64,000 nt of DNA, from the NCBI RefSeq assembly GCF_007558825.1, contig NZ_VLTK01000005.1, positions 186,001 through 250,000 on the forward strand, in the 5' to 3' direction. This stretch comes from Brevibacterium aurantiacum (lineage in GTDB: Bacteria; Actinomycetota; Actinomycetes; Actinomycetales; Brevibacteriaceae). Below are positions 25,506-34,795 of the stretch, piece by piece. The position numbers and the translations under genes were made by a program. Under the pieces are notes generated by a model. It worked only from the letters and a program-made list of their open reading frames with translations. It was not told the DNA's origin and ran no database searches. Position 1 is the stretch's first letter. Each line of letters opens with the position of its first letter.

Positions 25506-26429
25506 ATGGCGATTCTCGGTGACAACGCAGCAGCCGCTGCAATTGATGCGTTCGGTACGGTCGGCACGGCGATGGTGACGCCGTTCAATGACGACGGAAC
25601 CATTGATTATCCTGCCGTGGAGAAGGTTGCGAACCACCTTGTCGACCTCGGCAACAACATGCTCGTGGTGTCCGGAACCACCGGCGAATCACCGACGACG
25701 ACCGATGATGAGAAGATCGAACTGCTCAAGGTCGTCCGCGGTGTCATCGGCAACCGGGCGAAGATCATTGCGGGTACCGGCAACAACGTCACCTCGCACA
25801 CCATCGATCTGTCCAAGCGCTCGGCCGAGGCCGGTGCGGATGGAATCCTCATCGTCACGCCCTACTATTCGAAGCCGACACAGCCGGCCATTGCCGCCCA
25901 CATGCGTGCAGCCGCCGACTCCACCGACCTTCCCGTCATGCTCTACGACATCCCGGGACGATCGGGCGTGCCGATTCGGACGGAGACTCTCCTCGAGTTG
26001 GCCGATCACCCCAACATCCTCGCGGTCAAGGACGCCAAGGGCGACCTCTTCGCCTCGGCGCAGGTGATGAACCGCAGCTCCCTCGTCTACTACTCGGGTG
26101 AGGACGCGCTCAACCTTCCGCTGCTGGCTCTCGGTGCCCTCGGTGTCGTCTCTGTGGCGGGCCATGTCTGCACACCGCGGTTCGCTGACATGGTCGACGC
26201 CGTGGCGAACAACGACCTCACCACCGCCCGCGCGATTGCCCATGAAACGGCAGACATGGTCGACGCGCTCATGAATCATATGCCGGGAGTCATCTCGGCC
26301 AAGGCCGCACTACAGGCCCAAGGAATACTTGACAACCGCGGTACGCGAATGCCGCTGCTCCCAGCAGATGATGAGCAGATGGCCCTCGTGACCGCCCAAT
26401 TGACCAGGAGTGGTTACCTCAGTGAATAA
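25506..26429 (+). CDS. dapA: 4-hydroxy-tetrahydrodipicolinate synthase
   Basis: DapA condenses pyruvate with aspartate semialdehyde in lysine/diaminopimelate synthesis. The 307-residue protein has GTTGESPTTTDDEK, the catalytic tyrosine in LYDIPGRSGV and the Schiff-base lysine in ILAVKDAKGDL. A tatcct box (25494-25499) lies 6 nt before ATG 25506 and no Shine-Dalgarno site is present, so the mRNA is probably leaderless. The coding end overlaps the RNase J start by 8 nt, as in many actinobacteria. Confidence 0.96.
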   Translation: MAILGDNAAAAAIDAFGTVGTAMVTPFNDDGTIDYPAVEKVANHLVDLGNNMLVVSGTTGESPTTTDDEKIELLKVVRGVIGNRAKIIAGTGNNVTSHTIDLSKRSAEAGADGILIVTPYYSKPTQPAIAAHMRAAADSTDLPVMLYDIPGRSGVPIRTETLLELADHPNILAVKDAKGDLFASAQVMNRSSLVYYSGEDALNLPLLALGALGVVSVAGHVCTPRFADMVDAVANNDLTTARAIAHETADMVDALMNHMPGVISAKAALQAQGILDNRGTRMPLLPADDEQMALVTAQLTRSGYLSE

Positions 26430-28110
26430 TGCATTGACTCAAGAACTGAAGCTTCCGCCGAAGATGGATGCAGAAGCCGTCCGCATCGTCGCGCTCGGCG
26501 GCCTCGGCGAAGTCGGCCGCAACATGACCGTGTTCGAGTACCACGGCAAGCTGCTCATCGTCGACTGCGGCGTCCTCTTCCCGGAAGAGGACCAGCCCGG
26601 CGTCGACCTCATCCTTCCCGACTTCGCCTACCTCGACGATCGCCTCGACGACATCGTCGGCCTCGTGCTCACCCACGGCCACGAAGACCACATCGGAGCT
26701 GTGCCCTACCTGCTGCGTCGCAAGGCCGATATTCCGATTCTCGGTTCGAACCTGACGATCGCTCTCATCGAGGCCAAGCTCAAGGAACACCGGATCAAGC
26801 CGATCACCCGCGTGGTCAAGGAGAACGACCTCGATCAGCTCGGTCCCTTCGACCTTGAGTTCGTTGCCGTCAACCACTCGATTCCTGATGCTCTCGCGGT
26901 CTTCATCCGCACCGGCGCGGGCAACATCCTCCACACCGGCGACTTCAAGATGGACCAGCTCCCGCTCGATGGTCGGATCACGGACCTGCGCGCCTTCGCT
27001 CGCCTCGGCGAGGAAGGCGTCGACCTGTTCATGACGGACTCGACGAACGCCGAGGTCCCCGGATTCACCGCGTTGGAGAAGGACATCGGACCGGTTCTCG
27101 AGAACCTCTTCGGCCATGCCGAGCGTCGGATCATCGTCGCCTCGTTCTCCTCGCACATCCACCGCGTCCAGCAGGTGCTCAACGCCGCCGACGCACACGG
27201 CCGTAAGGTCGCCCTCGTCGGTCGCTCGATGGTGCGCAACATGAAGATCGCCGAGGACCTCGGCTACCTCGAGGTGCCCAAGGGCGCGCTCATCGACATC
27301 AAAGAGGTCGACAAGCTCCCCGATGACCAGGTCGTGCTCATGTGCACCGGCTCGCAGGGCGAGCCGATGGCTGCGCTCTCACGCATGGCCAACCGCAGCC
27401 ACCGCGTCGAGGTGGGCGACGGCGACACCGTCATCCTCGCCTCCTCGCTCATCCCCGGCAACGAGAACTCCGTGTTCAAGGTCATCAACGGGCTGATGAA
27501 GCTGGGTGCCAACGTCATCTCCAAGGCCGACGCCAAGATCCACGTGTCCGGTCACGCTTCCGGCGGCGAGCTGCTCTACTGCTACAACATCGTCCAGCCC
27601 CGCGGCGTCATGCCCGTCCACGGCGAATGGCGCCACATGCTGGCCAACGCCAGGCACGCCGAGGCGACTGGTGTCGATCCGAACAACATCGTCCTCGCCG
27701 ACGACGGTTGGGTGGTCGACCTCAAGGACGGCCACGCCGAGGTTGTGGGTGCGGTGGACTGCAACTTCGTCTTCGTCGACGGTTCTTCGGTCGGCGAAAT
27801 CACCGAGGCGGATCTCAAGGACCGTCTCGTGCTCTCCGGCGAAGGCTTCGTCACGATCTTCATGGCCATCAACAGCCAGTCCAAGTCCCTCATCGCCGGT
27901 CCCGAGATCCACGCCCGCGGTGTGGCCGAGTCCGATTCTGTCTTCGACTCGATCATGCCGAAGGTCACGAAGGCCGTCGAGGATGCACTCAAGGACGGCA
28001 ACACCGACCAGTACCAGCTGCAGCAGGTCGTGCGCCGCACTGTGGGACGCTGGGCGTCCTCGAAGCTGCGTCGCAAGCCGATGATCGTCCCCATGGTCGT
28101 CATCGTCTGA
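26422..28110 (+). CDS. rnj: Ribonuclease J
   Basis: RNase J is a metallo-beta-lactamase/beta-CASP nuclease with 5' exonuclease and endonuclease activity in mRNA decay and rRNA maturation. The 562-residue protein has the zinc motif HGHEDHIGA, the NHSIPD and HTGDFKMD segments, and a C-terminal domain; length is normal for actinobacterial single-copy RNase J. GTG 26422 is chosen because ccaggag (26404-26410) lies 11 nt upstream; GTG 26410 in frame is also possible. It overlaps dapA and is followed by a strong bidirectional terminator. Confidence 0.94.
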   Translation: MNNALTQELKLPPKMDAEAVRIVALGGLGEVGRNMTVFEYHGKLLIVDCGVLFPEEDQPGVDLILPDFAYLDDRLDDIVGLVLTHGHEDHIGAVPYLLRRKADIPILGSNLTIALIEAKLKEHRIKPITRVVKENDLDQLGPFDLEFVAVNHSIPDALAVFIRTGAGNILHTGDFKMDQLPLDGRITDLRAFARLGEEGVDLFMTDSTNAEVPGFTALEKDIGPVLENLFGHAERRIIVASFSSHIHRVQQVLNAADAHGRKVALVGRSMVRNMKIAEDLGYLEVPKGALIDIKEVDKLPDDQVVLMCTGSQGEPMAALSRMANRSHRVEVGDGDTVILASSLIPGNENSVFKVINGLMKLGANVISKADAKIHVSGHASGGELLYCYNIVQPRGVMPVHGEWRHMLANARHAEATGVDPNNIVLADDGWVVDLKDGHAEVVGAVDCNFVFVDGSSVGEITEADLKDRLVLSGEGFVTIFMAINSQSKSLIAGPEIHARGVAESDSVFDSIMPKVTKAVEDALKDGNTDQYQLQQVVRRTVGRWASSKLRRKPMIVPMVVIV

Positions 28111-28148
28111 GTTCATTAGTCAGAGTTCGTTCGCCAGAGCACACACAG

Positions 28149-28192
28149 AACGCCCGCGGTGTCCCTTCGAAGGAGGGTTCACCGCGGGCGTT
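28149..28192 (+). terminator. Bidirectional terminator between rnj and the permease
   Basis: AACGCCCGCGGTG (28149-28161) pairs perfectly with CACCGCGGGCGTT (28180-28192), 13 bp over an 18-nt loop that itself contains a cttcgaag dyad. It lies between convergent genes and can serve both. Confidence 0.85.
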
Positions 28193-28283
28193 GTGCATCT
28201 CCGGCACTTCTGGCTTATATCGACCGAAGCGTCGATCATCGCGCAATCTCAATTCGCCTGGGCTGTGCACGGGGGCTGTGGGC

Positions 28284-30120
28284 TCAGTCCTCACGCGTCT
28301 TCTTAGCCCGGGCTTTCGCTGTGGCCACGAGCTCTTTGCCCGGCGATCTCCGGACAAGGAGGACGGCCGCGATCAGGCCCACGAGCACTGCTCCGAAGAC
28401 CACGGTTCCGGCATTGAATCCGAGGCCGTTGATGCCGATGAATGCCAAGGCACCGGCGGTGAGTGAGTAGACGAGCATCGGGATGGAGGTGCGTCTGATG
28501 AGCTCGCCTTCTCGGCCCACGAGACCGACGGTCGCCGAGGCGGCGACCACGTTGTGGACTGCCACCATGTTTCCGGCCGCCCCGCCGACAGCCTGAGCCG
28601 CGACCACTGTCTCTGGGCTCGATGCACCGATGGCTGTTCCGGTGGAGAACTGGAACTGCGAGAACATGACGTTCGAGACCGTGTTGGAACCGGCGACGAA
28701 GGCGCCGAGCGCACCGACGAACGGGGCTAGCAGAGGCCAGCCGTCTCCGACGGTACTCGCGGCCGCCTCGGCGAGGGTGACCGGCATCGAATCGAGGCCG
28801 GCATTGTTGTAGTCGGCTCCGGAGTTGATGAACACGCGCACGAGCGGCAGCGAACACAGCAACGCCACCGCAGCACTGGCGATCTGTGATCCGGCGAGCT
28901 TCCAAGACCCGCCGATCTGCTTGCCCGTCATGCGGTGGATGAGATAAGTCAGCCCGCAGGCGAGGACGAAGATGGCTCCGGGGGAGTAGAGCAGATCCAT
29001 GTTCTGACTGATCGGGGTGCCGAAGATCCCCTCGACCTTGATCACCGCCGGACCGGTGAGGAACTCCTTGACGGAAGGGATGTTGCGGGTGAGCAGCAGG
29101 ATCACGACGACGATGAGGTAGGGCGACCATGCGCGGACCAGCGACATCTTCTTCGTCAGCTGGGCCTTCTCCTTCGCGGGATCGACCGTGCCCATCCAAT
29201 GGGCGGGCCACTTCTCTCGGGGGGGCGAAGTCCCAGATCGTCTTCGGCATGAGGAAGCCGAGCTTGCTCGTCGTGACGACGATGGTCAGGCCGATGAGAC
29301 CGCCGAGCAGGGCAGGGAACTCGGGCCCGAGCAGGTTGGCCACGATGAGATAGGGCACGACCATGGCCAGCGCAGAGAAGATGGCGAAGGGTGCCACGGC
29401 GAGACCATCGGCGAAACGTCTGTTCGAACCGAAGAAGCCGGTCATCAGGCATGCCAGCAGCAGAGGAATGAGGATTCCGCAGACGGCATGGATGAGTGCG
29501 ACCTGGGTGGCCGTGTGGGCGATGAACTCGGACTGGCTGAGGCCGAGCTGAGCGGCGCGTTCGGCGACGTCGGCGGACATGGTCCCGTCCTCCTTGGCCA
29601 GTCCCTCGCCGATGCCGACGAGCATCGGCGTGCCGACGGCGCCGAAGCTCACGGGTGTGGACTGGATGATCAGTCCGGCCAGGACCGCGGCGATGGCGGG
29701 GAATCCGAGGGCGAGCAGGAGCGGTGCTACGACGGCCGCGGGGGTGCCGAAGCCGGCAGCGCCCTCGATGAAGGAACCGAAGAGCCACGCGATGATGATG
29801 ACCTGGATCCTCCGGTCGGGAGAGATCGAGACGAAGCCGGCGCGGATCGTCTCGATGGCACCGGAGCGGGTGACCGTGGCCAGGAGCAGCAGGGCGCCGA
29901 AGACGATCCAGAGCAGGCCGACGGCCACGAGAATACCCTGGACGACGGAGGCGCCGATCGTCACCCAGTCGATCTGCCACGCAAAGTTCGCAACCAGGGC
30001 CGCTGCGACTAGGCCGATCGGCATGGCATATTTCGCGGGCCAGCGAAATCCGATGAGCAGGATCCCTGCCAGGAGAATAGGGGCGAGCGCCAGAAGCGCT
30101 GCGACAGCGAGGTTGTCCAT
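28284..30120 (-). pseudogene. Lactate/glycolate permease (LldP/GlcA family), frameshifted
   Basis: On the minus strand the sequence begins [19 protein letters not shown] at 30120 and reads as a multi-pass LldP/GlcA permease ([15 protein letters not shown] is the family signature) up to TIWDFAPP near 29215. There the reading frame breaks at a run of seven C on the coding strand (29219-29225). Dropping one C restores [14 protein letters not shown] and joins the second frame, which carries the rest of the permease ([29 protein letters not shown]) to 28284. Full length would be about 611 residues, normal for the family. Either a real frameshift, a slippery phase-variable tract or a sequencing error. 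Family members transport lactate and glycolate with protons. Confidence 0.88.
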
Positions 30121-30336
30121 CGTGAATCCGATCCGCGGCGTCGTTGCCGCTTGGTCGAGGAGTCCGACCCGGCGCCTCTGATCGGTTGACCAGCAGACGA
30201 TATGGTGCAGACTCTGCAAACGAAGTACCTTCGCTCATCGTGCCTGGTGGTGTGTTGTACCGTCAAGGGACCCACCAGTCTCACCTCGAGGGAAGCGTTT
30301 GACGAGAGGTGGATCACCTCCTATTCTTTTCGGTGT

Positions 30337-30363
30337 GTGAACATTAAATTTCACGATGTGAAA
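30337..30363 (+). promoter_or_regulatory. GTGAA/TTCAC dyads between permease and malate synthase
   Basis: TTTCACGATGTGAAA (30349-30363) is a perfect inverted repeat with a 3-bp centre; a third half-site GTGAA occurs at 30337-30341. The site lies in the 316-bp divergent region that separates the permease and malate synthase genes, where a shared regulator would bind. The regulator is not encoded in the window. Nothing else clear is seen in 30121-30436 apart from the aaggagaa ribosome-binding site of aceB. Confidence 0.5.
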
Positions 30364-30436
30364 GTTTCGCAGGCCAAACCCCGTTGCCAGCGATCAGCGA
30401 TGCACTAGTGAAAGTGCCGACTAAGGAGAACCACCG

Positions 30437-32041
30437 ATGACTGCTCAAATCGAGAATCTGGACATTCCAGAGGGCATGGAGATCACCGGCGAACTGCCGG
30501 ACGGGGCAGAGAAGGTACTCACCCCTCAGGCCCTCGAACTCATCGTCGAGCTGAACCGGAAGTTCAATGGGGTCCGCCTCGAACGATTGGAGGCTCGCAA
30601 GGAGCGCCAGGCTCAGATCGCCGCCGGCGCCGATCTCGACTTCCTCCCCGAGACCGCCGAGATCCGCAACGATCCCAGCTGGCAGGTCGCACCGCCGGCC
30701 CCCGGTCTCGAGGACCGGCGCGTGGAGATGACCGGACCGACGTACAAGAAGATGACGATCAACGCCCTGAACTCCGGAGCCAAGGTATGGCTGGCCGACC
30801 AGGAGGATGCGAACACCCCACAGTGGGATTCCGTCATCGGCGGACAGCTCAACCTGCTCGACGCACTCAACCGCGAGATCGACTTCACCTCACCCGAGGG
30901 CAAGAGCTACACTTTGGCCCCCGACGAGGAGCTGCCGACCATCGTCGTCCGTCCCCGCGGCTGGCACATGCCGGAGAAGCACATCCTCGTCGACGGCGAG
31001 GAGACATCGGGTTCGCTCGTCGACTTCGCGCTCTACTTCGCCACCGCCGGACAGCTCCAGATCGAGAAGGGCAAGGGCCCGTACTTCTACCTCCCGAAGA
31101 TGGAATCCCATCTCGAAGCCCGTCTGTGGAACCAGGTGTTCGACCACGCAGAGGACTCCTTCGGTCTTGACCGTGGGACCATCCGCGCCACCGTGCTCAT
31201 CGAGACCTACCCCGCGGCCTTCGAGATGGAAGAGATTCTCTACGAACTGCGCGAGCACTCCTCAGGTCTCAACGCCGGCCGCTGGGACTACATCTTCTCC
31301 GTGATCAAGAACTTCCGCGCCCGCGGTGCTGACTTCCTGCTGCCCGACCGTTCTGACGTGACGATGACGGTGCCGTTCATGCGCGCCTACACCGAGCTCC
31401 TCGTGCACACCTGCCACAAGCGCGGCGCACACGCCATCGGCGGTATGAGCGCCTTCGTTCCGGCGAAGGACCCGGAGGCGAACGAGGCCGCATTCAACAA
31501 GGTCCGCGAGGACAAGTCCCGTGAGGCCGGCAAGGGCTTCGATGGCTCCTGGGTGGCCCACCCCGGTATGGTCGCACTGTGCAAGGAGGTCTTCACCGAG
31601 ACGCTGGGTGCCAACGCCAACCAGATCGAGAACAAGCGCGATGACGTCTCCGTGTCCGCAGTCGAGCTCCTCGACGTCAAGTCGACCCCGGGCTCGATGA
31701 CGGAACAGGGTCTGCGGACCAACGTCTCCGTCGGCATCCAGTACCTGCGCGCCTGGTTGGAAGGAAACGGCGCCGTCGCCATCAACGGACTCATGGAAGA
31801 TGCCGCGACGGCTGAGATCTCAAGGTCCCAGGTCTGGCAGTGGATGGATGCCGGAGTCGAACTCGACACCGGAGTCACCGTCACTGCCGATTTCGTGCGC
31901 CAGGTCGTGACCGAAGAGGTTGCGAAGCTGCCGGGCGAAGAGGCCGATTGGAAGGACGCCGTCGACATGTTCCTGTCCGTGGCCGTCGCCGAGGAATACG
32001 TTGACTTCCTCACCCTGCCGGCATACGCCAGCATGCCCTGA
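30437..32041 (+). CDS. aceB: Malate synthase A
   Basis: Condenses glyoxylate with acetyl-CoA to malate. The 534-residue protein is of the short A-type: it contains GPTYKKMTINALNSGAKVWLADQEDANTP, RPRGWHMPEKHILVDGE, the RATVLIETYPAAFEMEEILYELREH catalytic block and a CHKRGAHAIGGMSAFVP segment. ATG 30437 follows aaggagaa. In this location it is divergent from a lactate/glycolate permease and upstream of GlcDEF, so it likely consumes glyoxylate from glycolate oxidation, besides the glyoxylate shunt; no isocitrate lyase gene is in the window. Confidence 0.95.
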   Translation: MTAQIENLDIPEGMEITGELPDGAEKVLTPQALELIVELNRKFNGVRLERLEARKERQAQIAAGADLDFLPETAEIRNDPSWQVAPPAPGLEDRRVEMTGPTYKKMTINALNSGAKVWLADQEDANTPQWDSVIGGQLNLLDALNREIDFTSPEGKSYTLAPDEELPTIVVRPRGWHMPEKHILVDGEETSGSLVDFALYFATAGQLQIEKGKGPYFYLPKMESHLEARLWNQVFDHAEDSFGLDRGTIRATVLIETYPAAFEMEEILYELREHSSGLNAGRWDYIFSVIKNFRARGADFLLPDRSDVTMTVPFMRAYTELLVHTCHKRGAHAIGGMSAFVPAKDPEANEAAFNKVREDKSREAGKGFDGSWVAHPGMVALCKEVFTETLGANANQIENKRDDVSVSAVELLDVKSTPGSMTEQGLRTNVSVGIQYLRAWLEGNGAVAINGLMEDAATAEISRSQVWQWMDAGVELDTGVTVTADFVRQVVTEEVAKLPGEEADWKDAVDMFLSVAVAEEYVDFLTLPAYASMP

Positions 32042-32094
32042 CAGTCAGAGCCGTGCAGGCCTTGAATCTGCGCGGGTCAGGAGTCTCACCACGT

Positions 32095-32144
32095 AAGAAC
32101 GCCGTCGAAAATGTGCCGCGGAGCACATTTTCGACGGCGTTCTT
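32095..32144 (+). terminator. Very strong hairpin between aceB and glcD
   Basis: The arms 32095-32116 (begins aagaacgccgtc) and 32123-32144 (ends gacggcgttctt) are 22 bp perfectly complementary around the 6-nt loop cgcgga. It begins 54 bp after the aceB stop. There is no long T-run after it, but stem length suggests efficient termination or RNase III processing, separating aceB from the glc genes. Confidence 0.85.
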
Positions 32145-32180
32145 CGCTAAGCTCGACATCATCGACGCAAGGAGGCGGGA

Positions 32181-33647
32181 GTGGACATGAGCAGAATCGA
32201 ATCGGTCCTCACACGGATCGAACCACATTTGCCACCAGGGGCGATCGTCACCGACGAGAACGAGCGCAAGACCTACGAGTGCGACGGTCTTGCCGTGCAC
32301 AGGACCGTCCCAGCCCTGGTCATCCGCGTCACCTCCACCGCCGAGGTGGGCCTGACCGTGCGTGCCTGCCACGAGTTCGACGTCCCCTTCGTCGCCCGCG
32401 GTTCGGGCACCGGGCTCTCCGGCGGGGCTCAGCCGCACGCAGAAGGCGTGCTCATCGTCATGTCGACGATGAGGGACATCCTCGACATCGACCCGGCCGC
32501 CCAGCGCGCGATCGTGCAGCCAGGCGTCATCAACCTCAACCTCTCCAATGAGGCCAACCCCGACGGCTACTATTTCGCCCCGGATCCCTCGAGCCAGAGC
32601 GTGTGCTCGATCGGAGGCAACGTCGCAGAGAACTCCGGCGGTGCCCACTGCCTCAAATACGGTTTCACCACCAACCACGTCACCGGCGTCACTCTCGTCA
32701 CCGCCCAGGGCGACATCGTCGACATCGGGGGACAGGCTCCCGAATACCCCGGCTTCGACCTCCTCGGCGTGCTCTGCGGATCAGAGGGGACGCTGGGGAT
32801 CGTCACCGAGGTGACCGTGCGTCTGACCCGGCTGCCCGAAGCAGTGGAGACGCTGCTCATCGGGTTCGAGTCGACCGATGCGGCAGGAGAGGCGGTCAGT
32901 GACATCATCTCTGCGGGGATCATGCCAGCCGCCATCGAGATGATGGATGCGTTGGCCATCGAGGCCGCAGAGAAGGCCGTGGCCTGCAACTATCCGGACG
33001 GTGCAGGTGCCGTCCTCGTCGTCGAACTCGACGGACCGGCCATCGACGTCGATCTCGAGCGGGAGACGGTCATCGCCAGGGCGAGGGACCACGGTGCCGG
33101 TGAGGTTCGCGTCGCCGTCGACGATGTCGAACGCGGTCTGATCTGGAAGGGCCGGAAATCGGCGTTCGCTGCCGTCGGTCGGATCAGCCCCGACTACATC
33201 GTCCAGGACGGAGTCATCCCACGGTCGCGGCTCGGGCCCGTCCTGGCGTCGATCTCGACGATCGCGGAGGAATGCGGCGTGCGCGTCGCCAACGTCTTCC
33301 ACGCCGGCGACGGCAATCTGCATCCGCTTGTCCTCTTCGATGGCAGCATCGAAGGCCAGACCGAGTTGGCCGAGACCGCTTCCGGTCGGATTCTCGACCT
33401 GTGCCTGAGCGAAGGCGGTTCGATCACAGGCGAACACGGGGTCGGATCCGACAAAGCCAAGTTCATGCCGCGCATGTTCACGAATGAGGATCTGGACACG
33501 ATGCAGATCCTGCGCTGCGCCTTCGACCCGGACTATCTGTCCAACCCGGGAAAGGTCTTCCCGACACCACGACTGTGCGGGGAACCACCTCGGCGAACAT
33601 CCGGGGAGCATCCCCTCCAGGCGGCAGGAAAGGCGGAGCTGTTTTGA
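32181..33647 (+). CDS. glcD: Glycolate/D-lactate oxidase FAD subunit (GlcD-like)
   Basis: FAD-linked 2-hydroxyacid dehydrogenase of the GlcD family (VAO fold). The 488-residue protein has the FAD-binding signatures RGSGTGLSGGAQP and GSEGTLGIVTEVTVRL, and the C-terminal NVFHAGDGNLHPL and GEHGVGSDKAKFM blocks. Start GTG 32181 or ATG 32187, both behind aaggagg (32169-32175). Overlaps the GlcE gene by 4 nt. With GlcE and GlcF it should oxidise glycolate to glyoxylate or D-lactate to pyruvate; the malate synthase neighbour favours glycolate. Confidence 0.88.
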   Translation: MDMSRIESVLTRIEPHLPPGAIVTDENERKTYECDGLAVHRTVPALVIRVTSTAEVGLTVRACHEFDVPFVARGSGTGLSGGAQPHAEGVLIVMSTMRDILDIDPAAQRAIVQPGVINLNLSNEANPDGYYFAPDPSSQSVCSIGGNVAENSGGAHCLKYGFTTNHVTGVTLVTAQGDIVDIGGQAPEYPGFDLLGVLCGSEGTLGIVTEVTVRLTRLPEAVETLLIGFESTDAAGEAVSDIISAGIMPAAIEMMDALAIEAAEKAVACNYPDGAGAVLVVELDGPAIDVDLERETVIARARDHGAGEVRVAVDDVERGLIWKGRKSAFAAVGRISPDYIVQDGVIPRSRLGPVLASISTIAEECGVRVANVFHAGDGNLHPLVLFDGSIEGQTELAETASGRILDLCLSEGGSITGEHGVGSDKAKFMPRMFTNEDLDTMQILRCAFDPDYLSNPGKVFPTPRLCGEPPRRTSGEHPLQAAGKAELF

Positions 33648-34795
33648 CCGAGGAACTTCCCAGATTCGCTCGACCCGAGAGCGTCGAGGAGCTCTCCGAG
33701 ATCATGTCCAACGCACACCGAGACGGACACAGCGTCGCCGTCTACGGCGGCGGGACGGCCCTCGACGACCACCCGCCGGGTGAGACACCGGGGCTCCTCA
33801 TCGACATGAGCGGGCTCAACCGGATCATCGAACATTCTCCTGGGGACCTCATTCTCGTCGCCGAGGCAGGTGCGACGATCGCCGATCTCAAGGATGTCGC
33901 CGAATCCGGTGCCCAGGAACTCCTCTCGGACTTTCCTGCAGATCGGGTCGACTCGGGATCGACGCTGGGCGGCGCCATCGCAACCAGAGCCGTGGGGCCA
34001 CGGAGAATCGGCCGTCTGCCGCTGCGTGAGGTCGTCCTCGGCGTCACCGTTGTCCTCGCCGACGGCACCATCGCGAAGGCCGGTGGCAAGGTTGTGAAGA
34101 ACGTGGCCGGCTACGACCTGTCAAAGCTCATGACCGGGTCCTGGGGCACGCTGGGGATCATCGTCAGCGCAGCGATCCGACTGTACCCGAAGCCGGAGAC
34201 CCAGGGTTACGTCGAGATTCCCGGCGCCGAGGCTGCATTGGGAGTCCTCGGCTCCCAGATGGCGCCGGCGGCAGTCGAAATCGACCGGTCGCCGGGTGCA
34301 GAGGCCACGACCGTCGTCATGGTCGAAGGACTCCCGGAGTCGGTCGAATCCCGAACCCGACAGATCATCGAGGCCTACCCCGGTGCGAAGGTGGGCATCG
34401 AGCCGAGCTGGTGGGCACGGCGTGCTCAGGCCCCCGTGACGATACGGGCCTCGGTCTCACCGGCGCTGGTGCCGGAGCTGGTGGCTCAGATCGCCCGACT
34501 CGAAGACGCCATCGGCTACCCGATCCAACTGCGCGGGTCCGCCATGGGTGTCTTCGACCTCGGCGTCGGCGCACCCGACATGGACCCTGCGATCGCGACA
34601 CGGGTGGTCCTCGAGCACCTGCGGACCTGGGATCGGAAGCAGCTGATTGCGACTGTGCTGTGCGCGCCGCCCGCAGTGTGGAACGAGGTCGACGCCTGGG
34701 GCGAGATCCCCGGGTTCGCGCTCATGGCCACCATCAAGGACCAGTTCGATCCGAACGGTCTGCTCTCACCCGGACGTGGAATAGGAGGACTGTGA
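33644..34795 (+). CDS. glcE: Glycolate oxidase subunit GlcE-like FAD-binding protein
   Basis: The 383-residue protein is the truncated FAD-binding partner typical of glycolate oxidase: YGGGTALDDHPP, a DSGSTLGGAIATRAVGPRRIGRLPLREVVLGVTVVLADG core and KNVAGYDLSKLMTGSWGTLGIIVS. The C-terminus ends DPNGLLSPGRGIGGL as in GlcE. I chose TTG 33644, which overlaps the glcD stop (TTGA) and has aggcggag just upstream; the frame is open to 33575 but overlaps glcD. Membrane-associated function in the GlcDEF complex is known from E. coli. Confidence 0.85.
   Translation: MTEELPRFARPESVEELSEIMSNAHRDGHSVAVYGGGTALDDHPPGETPGLLIDMSGLNRIIEHSPGDLILVAEAGATIADLKDVAESGAQELLSDFPADRVDSGSTLGGAIATRAVGPRRIGRLPLREVVLGVTVVLADGTIAKAGGKVVKNVAGYDLSKLMTGSWGTLGIIVSAAIRLYPKPETQGYVEIPGAEAALGVLGSQMAPAAVEIDRSPGAEATTVVMVEGLPESVESRTRQIIEAYPGAKVGIEPSWWARRAQAPVTIRASVSPALVPELVAQIARLEDAIGYPIQLRGSAMGVFDLGVGAPDMDPAIATRVVLEHLRTWDRKQLIATVLCAPPAVWNEVDAWGEIPGFALMATIKDQFDPNGLLSPGRGIGGL

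Noticed and set aside
27342..28466. 374-residue open frame on the plus strand over RNase J and the terminator
   Set aside because: Out of frame with RNase J, Arg/His-rich shadow composition, and it crosses a strong terminator.
28303..29215. Continuation of the permease frame past the C-run
   Set aside because: Downstream of the tract this frame gives Arg-rich non-permease sequence, while the other frame continues the permease; so this is the result of the frameshift.
34411..34794. Upstream part of the GlcF frame
   Set aside because: It lies entirely within glcE and is low-complexity Arg-rich; ATG 34795 has aggagg and overlaps the glcE stop.
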